Positions 21,697 through 33,609 are shown, counted from the first letter of the stretch. The stretch: 64,000 bases of DNA from Plectrocnemia conspersa (GCA_009617715.1 VTFK01000302.1:62001-126000); one strand, 5' to 3'. The notes: generated by a model not told the origin, from the letters alone. Translations and numbers: made by a program.

Positions 21697-22025
21697 TTGT
21701 TGTTTGACGGTCAAGTATTTGATGATGCATTTTGTCACGCTCGGCAATTTATTTTACTTTTAAATAATAAAACAAAGAATTTGCATAAAATTTTGCGTGA
21801 AAATAAAATGAAGCGCATTGAATTGATTTTTGACAATAATGCTATGTCTAAACGAAGGGTTTATATTTGTTGCAAATATTTCTAAGAGGATCACGAAGAC
21901 GTCAAAGATGATAAAAGGGATGAGCGCCACAGAAATTTGAGATATTGTTATTAGTAATCATCGAATTAAGGAGATTTCTAAAGTATTTTGTATCTCGAAG
22001 TTATTGTATGAAACGATTAGCAGCT
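21697..22025 (+). pseudogene. mariner-like transposase N-terminal fragment
   Basis: The frame includes MSKRRVYICCKYF and, after a stop, EDHEDVKDDKR. This matches the mariner helix-turn-helix pattern in which a short Ser-Arg recognition helix leads to a W/C-YK-F block and a (E/G)REDVEDD-like acidic motif. A following RIKEISKVFCISKLL piece resembles the second helix-turn-helix. The DDD catalytic domain is absent. No terminal repeats were found. Confidence is moderate because the match rests on short motifs. Confidence 0.5.
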
Positions 22026-22164
22026 AAATTAATAATATTTTTTATTACAAATCTTATGACTTTACCAAATGCACCATGATGGCCATTTTTAATTATTAAT
22101 ATTAAAATTAAATATTAATTTAAAAATAATTAAACATTCTAAAAATTTAAAAGAGCGAGCCATT

Positions 22165-22300
22165 TTGATAGCTTTCGCAACGGGTAAGAATAAGGGACGC
22201 GATCGCGACTCTCTAGGCCTCTATAAAAGTCGCAACTGAAAGTCGGCAAGCAATGCCGGGCTGTCAACATCGCCTCTTAGACACTTTAAAAAGTGTTTTA
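22165..22300 (+). promoter_or_regulatory. Possible core promoter in GC-balanced island 8
   Basis: A compact dense patch (GACGCGATCGCGACTC, GTCGGCAAGCAATGCC) contains CTATAAAAG at about 22,220-22,229. A following 62-codon frame starts with ATG at 22,253, too close to a start site set by that TATA box to be its natural coding start. The TATA match may be chance in AT-rich DNA. Confidence 0.2.
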
Positions 22301-23795
22301 TTGCGTATATTGCGCAATAAATTGGTTAGGTTAGCAGGAAATAACGAAGTTTTAAATGACAAACTTCTGATTGAAATATCTAAAAGTATATTTCTAATGG
22401 AAATATACATCTATCTTATGGTTAAAAAATGTAAAAAATAAAAGTGTTTTTTCTCTAGTATTTCCACATAAAAAACATTTTATGCAAATATATTTAAGAA
22501 AATATTGAAAAGCTTTTTTGCATAAATAAAGCAAACGACAAACTATAGAATCATCCCATCCGTTGACCCATTTTTATAATTCTCACAGCGGCGACGTGTT
22601 TAAGTTTCCCACAGGTAATAATTACAAATTGGGTTGAACGGTCGTTTCATTCTTGAAATTGGTAAATAACAGTTCCTCGGGAGCAGACCTAGAATTTCAT
22701 CAATGAAATGCCTTTTTTTTCAACATTACCATTGTGTACCATTTTATTTCGGTATAATTTTACGGCTGTGCCTACGACGGATGCGGACTTAAATCATACC
22801 TGTAATTTTAATAGGGTTGAACATTTTTAAAAATAGATTTAAAAAAAAAATACATTTACAAAAGTAACATTGTTAATATTTAATAAAAAATATTTACCCA
22901 AAGCTTTTATTAATTTGTATTTAAATATTCATAAACTTAAAGATCTTTATTAGTGTTTAATAAATAGTCTATAGATGTATTATTGAATAGAGAAGAGATT
23001 TATAAGTATATGATTTTTATACTATTTATATTTATAATTCTTAAAGTTAGATGTGACAACCCTATACAAGGACACTGATGAAAGACAAAAAAACTGCGGT
23101 GATCATTCCATTAGGTGTCCCCATTAATGATTCCTGTCAATGGGCAGGTAGGAAGTTGTAGAGTTCACAAAGAAGACCAAATGATTACTATAAAATCGGC
23201 AAATTAGTTTATATGTTTTTTTTATATTTAAGCAAAAAATGGTATTAAATAAGCATAATATACTATTATCAACTTTTTTTACTACAAATATATTTTAAGT
23301 CAGCATGCTTAATAAAAATAATAGATATTGTTATAATGTAGAGTATTTTATGGGTAACTATTGAATTGATTAGAAAATAATTAATTATAAGTGTATTTTT
23401 CGACTATAGGGCTTTACAGACAATTGGTATAGTAAATTGAGCAAACAAATTGCGTACACGAAAATTCCACAACGAAAATTCTGAATTCTATTTTTAAGTA
23501 CAAATTTGTGTAATTATAGGAAGTGTAAGTGTATCACACCAATGTAAATTACTAATATAATTGTAAAATATACTTAAACAAGTAATAATTGTAACTAAGC
23601 GGCTAGCAAAAAATAATATTATAATTTATCAACTCTAGAGCTCTAGAATTTTTTACCAAAGGAATAAATGTGTATTATATAATGGTGCAATGAAAAGGTT
23701 TACAACAACAACAATAAAATGCTGACCATAACCAAGAATAAAATTATTGATCTAAGAACAAAACATACTAGAATTCAAGTTTGGCATATGTGCAA
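22301..23795. other. Mostly AT-rich stretch with one denser patch
   Basis: Around 22,560-22,790 there is a denser patch (CACAGCGGCGACGTG, CTCGGGAGCAGACC, GTGCCTACGACGGATGCGG). The rest is AT-rich with no gene or shared repeat recognised. Confidence 0.35.
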
Positions 23796-23799
23796 ATTA

Positions 23800-24115
23800 A
23801 TTTATTTTTAATCGGCCAAGGGACGCATAACATTTGGCGTTGCCATTTTTTGTCGTCGACGTTATTATTTTTTGCGTTATTTTGCGGATTCCTCCGAAAC
23901 TAATTTGACCGCAAAAAACGCCGGTAAACGACCGTAATGGTCGCAGGCAAAAACAAACGGTTGACCGAAACAGGAAACGACGTGTTAAGACCAAATTAAT
24001 TTGCAATAACGGCGGACGCCATCTTGTCCGATTTATCGTATGATGTCAAACGATCGTTAATATGCCGGAGACCGCACGCCGTTTAAAAAGGACACATTAG
24101 ATTCTTTGTCCTAAA
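23800..24115. other. GC-balanced island 9, candidate conserved noncoding element
   Basis: Dense in CG dinucleotides and unique words (CGTCGACGTTATT, GCAAAAAACGCCGG, AACGGCGGACGCCATC, CCGGAGACCGCACGCCG). A 69-codon minus frame ends near 23,800 but shows no known domain. Confidence 0.4.
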
Positions 24116-24935
24116 AATAATAATTATGATGCTATTATTTAGCGCTTACGCTGTTTTTGGAAATTGCTCGTTAGATTATAGGTTAGGTAACCAATGACAC
24201 TCAACGACAATTTCACACAATCCAAATTATCTATTATATATTTGTTCGAAAGGTTAAAGTAAGAAAATATTTAAATATCCGTTTCAAACAACAAGGTGTA
24301 GGTATTATAATGACTCTAAAATGCCTTGTAATAATAGGTTAGATGTTGGTTGCCATTTGGCCGAAACACACAAAATTCAACAATATTCAAATAATGACTT
24401 ACAGCAGCAGGATATGAATTAGCTTCCTTTTGTTATGCGCCAAGAACTATTATCACTTGGTTTGCATTGTTTCCGTTGTGCTTTTGTGTAACGGGGATGA
24501 TTATTTTTTTTCACTGACAACACCGGCGTTTTCGATCACAATGAAAGCGAATTAATTGCGTTTTAAATAAATTTGTTAGAGGTTGTATTAGTCTATACTA
24601 TAATAATCGTGTTTAAAATTGTTGGATTTTCGTTCGGACGTTTTTCATAACAAAGTCGAGCATATTGGAAGATTTATCGCATACGTCATTACGTGAAGAG
24701 AGAATCTCCACTTGATCTCAAAAGTGATTACGAGATCTTTAGCGGAAGTTTCTTTAGCTAAAACATTTCCACCAGGATCTTAAGAATAAACTGATCGCAA
24801 ACAGGATCGAAAAAAATTATCTTACATAAAAATAACCAAACGTTCTCAATTTCGAACCTATTCTTTGTATAATTACCCTTGATAATGGTCGAACGCACAT
24901 GTTGATATTATATAATATAACATAATTTATATCTA
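24116..24935. other. Mixed stretch with small denser patches
   Basis: A patch at about 24,410-24,560 holds GTTATGCGCC, CAACACCGGCGTTTTC. A second at 24,620-24,780 holds TTCGTTCGGACG and GATTACGAGATC. No gene is recognised. Confidence 0.35.
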
Positions 24936-24939
24936 GGCA

Positions 24940-25330
24940 CTCCGCGGGTGTCGTCGGCGGCATTGTGTTGCCAGAAATAAAAACGCTTTCTTTCACATAT
25001 AATTGGTGCCGAGACGTTGCTTTTCGGCGTCGCCGGCCACAATGGCCGTCGGTCAATCAATCACGTAGCGGGCGTTAAATCGCCGGCACCGATAATTAAT
25101 CGGCCACAATACAAGGAGCTTCGTGTCATTAATTTAATTTGTCGGCCCAATTGTGCCCCGTCGGCGGGGGAGCGTTTAAATACGAATATGAAAGGTTGCC
25201 GGTGAAATATACTTTATTATGACGTTACTAATGCGTGCACCTGTGCGCACCATTGTCTTTTTGCTGGCGAACGAAAAAGATCGCATAAATAAATTCGGGG
25301 TAAATTAGCATTGGCGTCAAGTTGGCAGTG
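24940..25330. other. GC-balanced island 10, strongest candidate noncoding element
   Basis: This is the densest non-transposon region: TTCGGCGTCGCCGGCC, CAATCAATCACGTAGCGGGC, AATCGCCGGCACCG, ATAATTAATCGGCC, CCGTCGGCGGGGG. AT-only homeodomain-like cores (TAATTAAT, ATTAATTTAATT) sit inside CG-rich flanks, an arrangement common in enhancers. A 62-codon plus frame (25,017-25,205) is not recognised. Confidence 0.45.
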
Positions 25331-26010
25331 GTGATTGGAGATTTTGCACTGTGGTAACACTAAGAATGAACGCCATGATTTGTATTGTTTCTGGCTACAT
25401 TGTAACCTTTAACACTATATGCTATACTTGTGACAGAGAATTAATAATAAAATAATAGTGGCCTTTATTGTTAAATAATATCAAGCACTTATTTTATTAT
25501 ACTATTTTTTAACTTATTTTTTTTTTATATTTCCTTGATTGTAAATTCATAAGTAATACGCGAAATATAGCTTAAGAACTATTTAAAAATAATTTATTTA
25601 AAAATACTTAATCAAAATATTTTGTAGAAAAGTTAAACAAAATTTGTACTACAATAGTTTGAATTTGTGAGCAAAGAATGACGCATATATGAGTTCTCTA
25701 CTGCCAAAAAGTTATTATATTATGGCAAAAAAATATTGAAATTAAATTAAAAAAAAACTGCATGGACCATAATAAACATAAATAAAAAAAATGTAGTTGT
25801 CGCTATCAAAAGCATTGGAGTCGAAATGGCATGTCGAGTTGTATTATTGTCGGTTGTGGTGTATCCACATATAACAAGCAATTGGATTTGTTCGTCTCCC
25901 ATTTGGGGCCATTTTTTTTAAAATACTGTTTTGAGATAGCTCTGGCGAATGGCAGATAAGGATGTTTCAAGAAACATACCAAATAAATTATAAATAAATA
26001 AATACAATTA
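25331..26010. other. AT-rich stretch, nothing recognised
   Basis: An 85-codon minus frame at 25,806-26,063 overlaps the following hairpin and shows no domain. Confidence 0.4.
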
Positions 26011-26070
26011 TTTTTTAAGGCGTGAACACATAAGTGCTCAAAAATATGTATGTGTTCACGCATTAAAAAA
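26011..26070. repeat. Hairpin with 22-base arms
   Basis: The outer arms TTTTTTAAGGCGTGAACACA and TGTGTTCACGCATTAAAAAA pair with a single mismatch, enclosing about 16 bases. This could fold as a short RNA hairpin or be a MITE end pair. The AT-only outer arms argue for a small inverted-repeat element, the inner GCGTGAACACATA arm is unusually specific. Confidence 0.75.
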
Positions 26071-26144
26071 TAAATAGTCCAGATAGCCTCTCTAGCGATC
26101 TATAACTAAAGAGTAGAAGAACAATAGTATTATGCGTAGGGTAG

Positions 26145-26232
26145 AATATATTGTCTAACGTGCGTCCTTTCCAAACAAAAAGTAGTTTTTACGGCAATAC
26201 TTATGTGACTAACGTCTCTATACAATTATTAA
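26145..26232 (-). repeat. Dispersed repeat R2, copy 3
   Basis: The reverse complement reads GACGTTAGTCACATAAGTAT, then AAAACTACTTTTTGTTTGG, AAAGGACGC and GTTAGACAATA, matching copies 1 and 2. Confidence 0.55.
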
Positions 26233-26635
26233 CGCAATTGTTTGTAAAGGACGGCACTCTATAGAGCTGCACCACGGAGACTAAGCCCCACAGAGGGACT
26301 GTACCACAACCTATCGATAGTTTTACGTTTATTCTAATAATGTAGTCTACAATAAATTTGTTAAGCTATGTGTCTAATTCTGCACAACACATATCAGTAT
26401 CCGAAAAAATAAAAAAATTCTGTCTGGGGAGTTTGCAATATATAATATATTTGGCTTTCTAAAATTTGAGTTGAATACTTCATTTTATTTTATAGAATAT
26501 ATTTATTTACATACAATACATATTCCACCTAATAGATTTTTTAAATATTAATAAGTCACAGTCCCCAAAAGTTTGTCAATCCCAGTCCTATTATAATTTA
26601 ATTTTTGTATCATGCTGCATTTTAAAACATAAAAT
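26233..26635. other. Stretch with no gene recognised
   Basis: A patch near 26,250-26,330 (CTGCACCACGGAGACTAAGC, GAGGGACTGTACC) is denser. The remainder is AT-rich. Confidence 0.35.
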
Positions 26636-26639
26636 GCAA

Positions 26640-27135
26640 ACATGGCACTCTTTCCGAGTTCCAACAATTTAGCGTATCGCCGATCTGTCTCGGTCAGATC
26701 GTGGTCGGAGAAAAAAATTTCGCCATTCGTGCGTAGGCTCGGTCACCTGTCGGTTAGTGTTGCTAGGGTGCAGGCTAAAGCGCCGGAAGTGGCAACACCG
26801 AGCACGCAACAACTTCCCCATGCACAAATCAAGACAAAACGACCGAGCCAAATTGGTAAAAAAATGATAAAAACATAATTGCCATTAAATTACCCGGAGA
26901 GACACAGAGGGCACGCACACATATACACAAAAACAACTTCGTGGCCGAAAGGGGTTCGAACCCACCCACGACATTTATCGTAATGCGTATTGGGAATCGA
27001 ATAAAATAAAAGGACACCACGAGGCGCCTCTGCGAAGACATAATTAATTGAGTCGTCCGCGGGTGACATATAAATTCAATTTCGAGATTAGAGATGACAA
27101 AATCGAAGGTGCGGCGCTAATTGGATGAGCGCAAA
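26640..27135. other. GC-balanced island 11, candidate noncoding element or exon
   Basis: A 78-codon plus frame starts at the ATG at 26,642 and is rich in Ser, Arg, Lys and Gln (LAYRRSVSVRSW, VRRLGHLSVSVA), but no family is recognised. Further on, GGGGTTCGAACCCAC resembles a tRNA B box. I found no matching A box or cloverleaf. Confidence 0.35.
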
Positions 27136-28195
27136 TCGGTGGTTTTATTTTAGTAAACAAAAAGAAGATTTGCTTTTTAAAAATATTATACGAAAATATT
27201 TTTTTGACGTTCGTATTTAAAGTAGTAAAGAGGTATTGAGTACATCGTAAGATGATCAAACCTATGTGGGTGTGTGTATGTTATTATTTTTTGAGGTCTA
27301 TATAGTGGAGCTTTTTTTATTATGAAATAAAAAATTATTCATATATTAGTACACATTACAATCAGTTGTGCGTATTTTTTTATTAAAAAAGTAAAAAGTA
27401 TTAAAAATATTTATTTTAAAACATAAATTCCAAATTTTGTGTTTCTTAATTTTTTTTTAAAAAAAAATCTTAAAATTTATATTAGGAAAATTGCTTGCAA
27501 ATATTGTAGCCTTTTTTGTTGCAGAAAATTAAATACATATCTGATAAAGGCTATATATAGCAAAAAACATCGAACATAAAGTAACTATTTAAAAATATTA
27601 TAGTGATAAAATATAAAAATTATTTATATTTCAATCATTTTAAAAACGCGTTTCTAAGATTTAGTAAGTCAGGGTATTAAAAAATCTTAATCAAGAATCA
27701 GAAAATCTTAATCAAGATCTTTAATTTGTAATGGTATGATTTAAAATATTAAAACAATTTATATTAGAAATATTTACTAAATTTATATATTTGAACTACC
27801 TTTATTTATATATTAAAGCTTTATAAACTAGAATATTCACAGTTAAAGTGGAGTAAGTATGAAAATTTAAAATATATTATTGTAAACTTTTTTCTAGCAA
27901 TATGATTTTATTAGAATGCAAATCCTATGGTATTAGTTACTGTAAAATATAAATAAATGATTACTTAAAACACCTGGCACTTAAAAACTTTAACACAAAA
28001 CACAAACAACATAATTATGCTTCGTAATATGATCATGAATATGTATATAATAAATATTTGACTTCCGAAAAATAAAATCTCTTAACGTATCTTTACAGTG
28101 ATCGCTTTTTGCAAGCTCACCATAAAAATTACACTGCAGAACATTATCAGCATTATTTCACAACAACCCCATAAATTATACATTAAAGATAAGTC
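27136..28195. other. AT-rich stretch, nothing recognised
   Basis: Long A- and T-runs. Only short frames. Confidence 0.5.
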
Positions 28196-28199
28196 TGAC

Positions 28200-28700
28200 A
28201 CTTATCTTCGCAATTTAACTGAGTTCGAATGTGCCTACTTATAAATCATTTTCACGCCTCATCCACATCGATCGTTTATATAAAGCGCCCACTTTACGAT
28301 TAGCCATCCGAGTGCCGTAAATTGTGTTTGGTCGAACAAAAAAAATACACACAGCCGCGATGCGAGACGAAAGTCGTGTCAGGCGTTAAAGGACAAGCCC
28401 AGCGTCCGGTTCCAGAGATAAGATAGGAGAAACACACACAAGCCCTAACTTCATCCCACGTCACACCGACATATATACAGCAGGTGGATTAGGTCAGAAC
28501 GATAGGCTAATGCCCCATAAAATACTACAGATTAGTCCTCGCCCGATTGAGACATAATGAGGGCCTGACTTTATTTCCTGGCTTTCCTGAAGTTCCGCCT
28601 TATCGATTTGTGTCGATTCGTCGATCGCCCACGCCTCGTGAAATTCCTGACCGGTCACGTATCATTGTAATCCAGAATTTGCTCCATAAATATCGTGACG
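28200..28700. other. GC-balanced island 12, candidate conserved noncoding element
   Basis: It includes CACATCGATCGTTTATA, GATGCGAGACGAAAGTCGTG, AATGCCCCATAAAATACTAC, CGTCGATCGCCCACGCC and GACCGGTCACGTATC. CCATAAA and TTTATNG words fit posterior homeodomain sites, although such short words are common in AT-rich DNA. Confidence 0.4.
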
Positions 28701-29640
28701 TAAGAAGCTTCAGGGTATAAAATAAATCAATAAAAGTTGGACTGAATAATTACTTTTTATGCGGTAGTTAAAGCGGGGAAGTGACGTAACTGGAAATGAC
28801 ACCAGTATCATTTTATTATGATTGAACAAATATGTAATTGACATGTGTGTAATTAAAAGGCAATTTAGCTGTAAATGTATGGCATGTGGTAAATGTATGA
28901 AATAATTATTTTTATATTGAGTGTTCGTTTGTGTAGGAAATAAAATTGCAATTTATTTATTTCAAGTTATTAAAAAATATGTAGGTATGTGAAACTTGAG
29001 AGAAAAAAAGTAGAAAAAAAAATTTCGTATAAATTTGAACGATATTGCCTTATAATACTTTTTACGGTATATAGTTACATGATTAAATGATTGTAATTTG
29101 ATAATAAATTTCTTTCGTTTGCCAGTGTACCGCATAGCTACAGAGCAGCCAATCAAAATCGGCCTCTACAATTTTTTTATTTGTTTTATAGTAAATTTTT
29201 AAATTTATATTTTATATTTGGTTTAGAAATCACTGTCAGTGGAACACTAATATTTTTTTGTCAACATTAGTAATAAAAATAAAATATGATAATAGTTTGA
29301 TTACACCCCGCAAGACTTGAACATACAATCGACATAATTTTCCTCACTTTATTGAGGAATAGGTGGAAGTATATTAATAAACTGATTTATTATTGTTTTT
29401 TATACTATATTATTTCCTTTTTTAAAATACTGAATGTGAAAGCTATTTTCAGTATTAACACACAACGTTATCGACATAAAATAAAAATAATAATAATATA
29501 TCAGTCACTTCAAAGAATTAATTAGAAGATCTCAGGAGCATTCAATAATAATTGACAACTTCATCGTCTATGACGTCATATCTCATACATTCACACTCTT
29601 AGGAATATTGATTATCCTGTCCATATATAATACATACAAA
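28701..29640. other. AT-rich stretch, nothing recognised
   Basis: Short frames only; no shared repeat noticed. Confidence 0.45.
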
Positions 29641-29644
29641 ATCA

Positions 29645-29900
29645 TAAAAAATAAACACGTCTGGGATCTCGTTGTATGCTTTTGATGGATATAGTCGAAA
29701 AGAGTCGCCGGCGCCATCTCGACCGCCGTAGACACAATTACAAGGTATTAATGCCGCCAAGAGTCCCAATTCCAGTTTTGTACTTCTTTATTTTTTTTAT
29801 ATATATGTATGTGTGTGTGTGCGTCCAAAGGTACAAAACATTAGGCAGACACTGTTCATTCATAAACTTGACCGATCGTTCTGTCCTCTAATTTCGTGTA
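29645..29900. other. GC-balanced island 13 with GT repeats
   Basis: GAGTCGCCGGCGCCATCTCG and CGTAGACACAATTAC lie in a 71-codon plus frame (29,676-29,891). A potential donor CAAG/GTATTA follows an Arg-rich segment (SRRRHLDRRRHNYK) at about 29,742, so a tiny exon is conceivable. Short (GT)n runs lie at about 29,808-29,822 and 29,972-29,988. No family is recognised. Confidence 0.3.
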
Positions 29901-30185
29901 ATTGGAACAAAAAACTTCGACACCTTATTTTTATATGAGGTCGAAATAAATTAATTGTGTATGGGTATTCGTTTGTGTGTGTGTGTGTGAATGTATATTT
30001 ACTTATTGATTAGTGTATTTATATTTTTAGTATAATTATCAGCCACTAACATGTAGATATATACGTCATATATGTAGTTTAAATTGTAATAATGACAATT
30101 AATTGCTGAAATGAACTGTATATTTTATCCATAAATATAATATTGTTTCATTATAAAGCAACAGATTTCAGTTTATAATAATATT

Positions 30186-30650
30186 AAAAGTGGCTCAAGT
30201 ACACGTAAATCTAAGAAACACCCAGAAAGTTCGTATAGAATTATAAGTTAGCTACCAATATGATTGAACTTTAAAAATTATTCTCGGTATACTGATACCA
30301 ATACTATATGAAAATAAGCTATCTATATATAGTAATCATCAATTTGATTTTCAACAAAAATATGCCAAAGCTGAGCAAGTTCACAAAATTGCTCAGATAA
30401 TTAAATAAAACATAGAAAAAAAACACTGCACCGCTATATTTTTTTGAAAAATACAGCAGTGTCTTTTTATAAAGAACATACTACATATGTTTGATGTAAC
30501 TGAATATTCCGAATTTGGCTGTTACGAAAGAGAAATAATTCCACAGAAGAAAAATTGATAAAAAACCATGCGTAGATACATATTAGGCCACATCGGAATT
30601 AAAAATAATCCGCTCTTAGATATTTTGACTACATATTATTTCAGGTATGC
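30186..30650 (+). pseudogene. LINE reverse transcriptase relic (Jockey-like)
   Basis: Shifting plus-strand frames show the ordered landmarks of a LINE fingers/palm region. ESSYRIIS near 30,225 corresponds to SYRPIS. HQFDFQQKYAKAEQVHKIAQ at about 30,340-30,400 corresponds to the HQFGFR...EQVHRI block. CTAIFF near 30,427-30,445 is the start of motif A, whose catalytic Asp is lost. After motif A the rest of the palm is deleted. It is clearly dead. Confidence 0.65.
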
Positions 30651-32235
30651 AATCACATATTTACAATCATTGTAAAATATCGTCTAATTGATAACATCCA
30701 AGAAACTAAACATTTTAAGCTGTCATTGGCTGATATACATATTGCGAGTCGTCGCACGGAATTTTTTTTAAAGCAATAATGGTTTTAATTTCTTATTTAT
30801 ATACGTTGGTATATACAACAACTCACTCACTAATTAGTTAATTAATCTAAAAATTCAAATATTTGCATCCTCGCCAAATTGTGTTTAGATTTCAATTATT
30901 GTGTATAGTTTTTATTGTTTATAATTATTTTTAGAAGCCATGCGTGAGCAATAAGGGGACTACGCAAAAATGGAACCAAACTTCTTCAGGTAAATAACCG
31001 ACTGCATTACAATCATTGTCACGCAATCGTCATGAAAGATAGTATCCCCAAGTATCAATAGATAAAAAATACATTTTATTAGCATTTATATGGTTTGATC
31101 GACATTAACCTCAATCCTCATACGTACTAAGTATATATTTGCAATTTGAGTAACTATATTTAATCAAATCTAAATATATCTGCATTAAATCAGAAGCAAT
31201 GATATGTATTATAAAAGGAGAAACTCACTTTTTGCGTCGGAGCCCTCGGAACTCAAAATTTGAAGATTTCCACACGAAGATTGTATTATGATTGTTTAGA
31301 TAGTATTTTTCTGATCCTCACATATATTATGTATGTATATGTTTCATTTTCATAGTTATAACACACCATTTGCAATACGAATATTTATATTTAGTTGAAT
31401 TAAGCAACACATATAAGAAAATAATAAAAATTATTGTTGCTTAGCAAAATTATTTAAGACTGTTGTCACGTTACTGTCAGCCATTTTGTTTTATATTTGA
31501 ATGCTTATTTTTCATTGGTCGAAACAACAAAATTTATTACCGGGCAAACTGAATTTTTATTTTTATTATTATAATTAAATATATTTCCTTTGTTTACGTG
31601 TATTATATACACCGTTCAAACAAAGCGATACGATTTTGTTAAAGTAGGGTCCAAATCATATGCAACTTGTTTAATGTTTCATTTATGATTACTTGTTTTT
31701 TGTTTCATTAATGACATAAAAACATTAATTATTATTTAATTTGAGGGCAAAATTTCAAAGTTTTTTGAGTCAGTTTTCTAGGCTAAGCATTGTTTCTTAA
31801 AGTTATTGCTTTTTATTATATTTAAATAAAATACATATATGAATATTTTGGATAAATAAAAAAAAGTTTTGCTATAAAAATATATATATTTTATAGCTAG
31901 AACATGTTTAATAAATTCAAGTTAAAATAATACAGTCAAATTTCTTTGAATTTAGTTTTATTGGATCTTTTCCTTAATAGTGTGACTTATTAATTGGTAT
32001 GCGGAAAGAGAGATTTTAATGTATAGAATTAAAGTTTCTTGCTGCTCAGTAAAATTAAAGAGTACGAAGAATATATCCTAGAAGGATAACATATAAATTT
32101 AATAAATTTGTTTCGTACAGCGTGTACAATAATACTAATAATTTATCATATATATGAAATACTATAAATAATATCATACATCCTTTTTGAAATAATGTTT
32201 TAATTCACACTTCTTCTAAGGGCTGTCTCAAGCTT
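30651..32235. other. AT-rich stretch, nothing recognised
   Basis: Scattered denser words (GTCGTCGCACGG, CGTCGGAGCCCTCGG) but no gene or shared repeat recognised. Confidence 0.4.
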
Positions 32236-32239
32236 TGTA

Positions 32240-32690
32240 TGATAATATAATATTTTTCCCGATCCTGAGCTTGTAACCAGTTTTTTACGAGTTTCCTCCG
32301 TAGATAGCGCCAGTTATCTGGACACGGTCACTATACGCATGCTGGCAACACTGACCTGCCGGGGTTATCTCTCACCATTATTAATTCGCATTTACACTTC
32401 TAATCTTATTAACACATCGATTCGCACGCGAGAACACCCACAACACAGCCTTGGTATTTATTCTTAGAGAAAATATGCCATTACTTAATAAGTATGCATA
32501 CATATGCTTTAAAGACTTAAAAAATAAATTGTTGTAATAAAAAAAGATCCATCGACCGATTGATGATACAAATCCGAGTACAAACAATCTCACTTTGGTC
32601 TCGACCAAGATCGACTTGTTAAACGTTTAATTGTTTATTTTTTGGCTGGTTGGCTGCGAAGGCAGTTCTTTACGACGTATCAGGGGTTGT
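32240..32690. other. GC-balanced island 14, candidate noncoding element
   Basis: Dense ends (GATAGCGCCAGTTATCTGG, CTGACCTGCCGGGG; CCATCGACCGATTG, GGCTGCGAAGGCAG) flank an AT-rich centre. A 75-codon minus frame (32,381-32,608) is unrecognised. Confidence 0.3.
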
Positions 32691-33345
32691 CATTATAAGT
32701 GTTATAATTAAATAGCACTGAACAAATTTATTTACGTACATTGTACGTTGTGGTTTACATATTTTTGTAAATAAATAATAAAAAAATAGATTGTCCGTAA
32801 ATTATAACAGCTTATAATAGCACGTAAAATACTATGATAACTTTATGTTTCTGGTGAGACTACAAAAATAAATCTCTAACTATCATTAATTTTCTCAGTA
32901 AATTGTTATAATAAAAAGTCATACAAATATTACACGAAAAAAGTCTTAAAGAGTCTCTAAAAATCTCAGCAGGAAAGATCAGATCTTAAAGTTCTAAGCA
33001 GTCATCTAGTGCTGTCAGTATTTTATTATTAAACAAGGAAGAAGCCTGACTAGAGAATTATTAATATCGTTCCATTTAACCGACATTTTTTTTAAATAAA
33101 ATTAAGACCATCGTAACCTCACAGGTTATTCCAATAGGTCAATATATCAAAAATAATACGTGGTCTTATTTCAATACGTGAAAAAATTATACAAATAGGA
33201 TAAAAATAAAATATTTTTTTTCATATATGTATATATATGTATAATAAAAAAATTCTTGATTCACAAATATTATGCACAATCGATATAAATATTTTGTGAA
33301 CCATCTTATGTTTTTTTTTATGAATATATAAAGTACACTGTAGTT
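32691..33345. other. AT-rich stretch, nothing recognised
   Basis: No gene, no shared repeats noticed. Confidence 0.45.
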
Positions 33346-33347
33346 AA

Positions 33348-33509
33348 AATTCTGAGCTTGTTACCAGTGAAGCTCGCAGAAAATTGACCCAAGTCCGGAA
33401 AAAGGCAGCTAAGCAGATTTCTATTCAAACGTCTAATTTTATCAAATCAGTCCAACTTCGAAACAACGCAAAGAAATTAGCTACAGCACGAACAATTGCT
33501 GTAACATAA
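33348..33509 (+). pseudogene. Basic protein-like fragment, unrecognised
   Basis: One frame runs 53 codons from just after a stop to TAA at 33,507. It has no Met start but its composition is unlike chance AT-rich translation: RRKLTQVRKKAAKQIS followed by an alternating basic/hydrophobic helix ending LATARTIAVT. A pyrimidine-rich tract and ACTGTAG lie just upstream (about 33,310-33,343), so it could be a terminal exon. It could also be an element relic. I do not recognise the family. Confidence 0.3.
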
Positions 33510-33609
33510 AAATAATATTAAAAAATAATATAAAAAAATAAGAGTAAGCACTCTTTTGTTTGATTTAATAATAATTTTGTAAAATATTTAAAAAAATCTA
33601 TTCAACGGT

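Noticed and set aside
26940..26975. tRNA gene suggested by GGGGTTCGAACCCAC (B-box-like)
   Set aside because: On neither strand could I find an A box at the right distance or a pairing acceptor and anticodon stem; the T-stem has mismatches.
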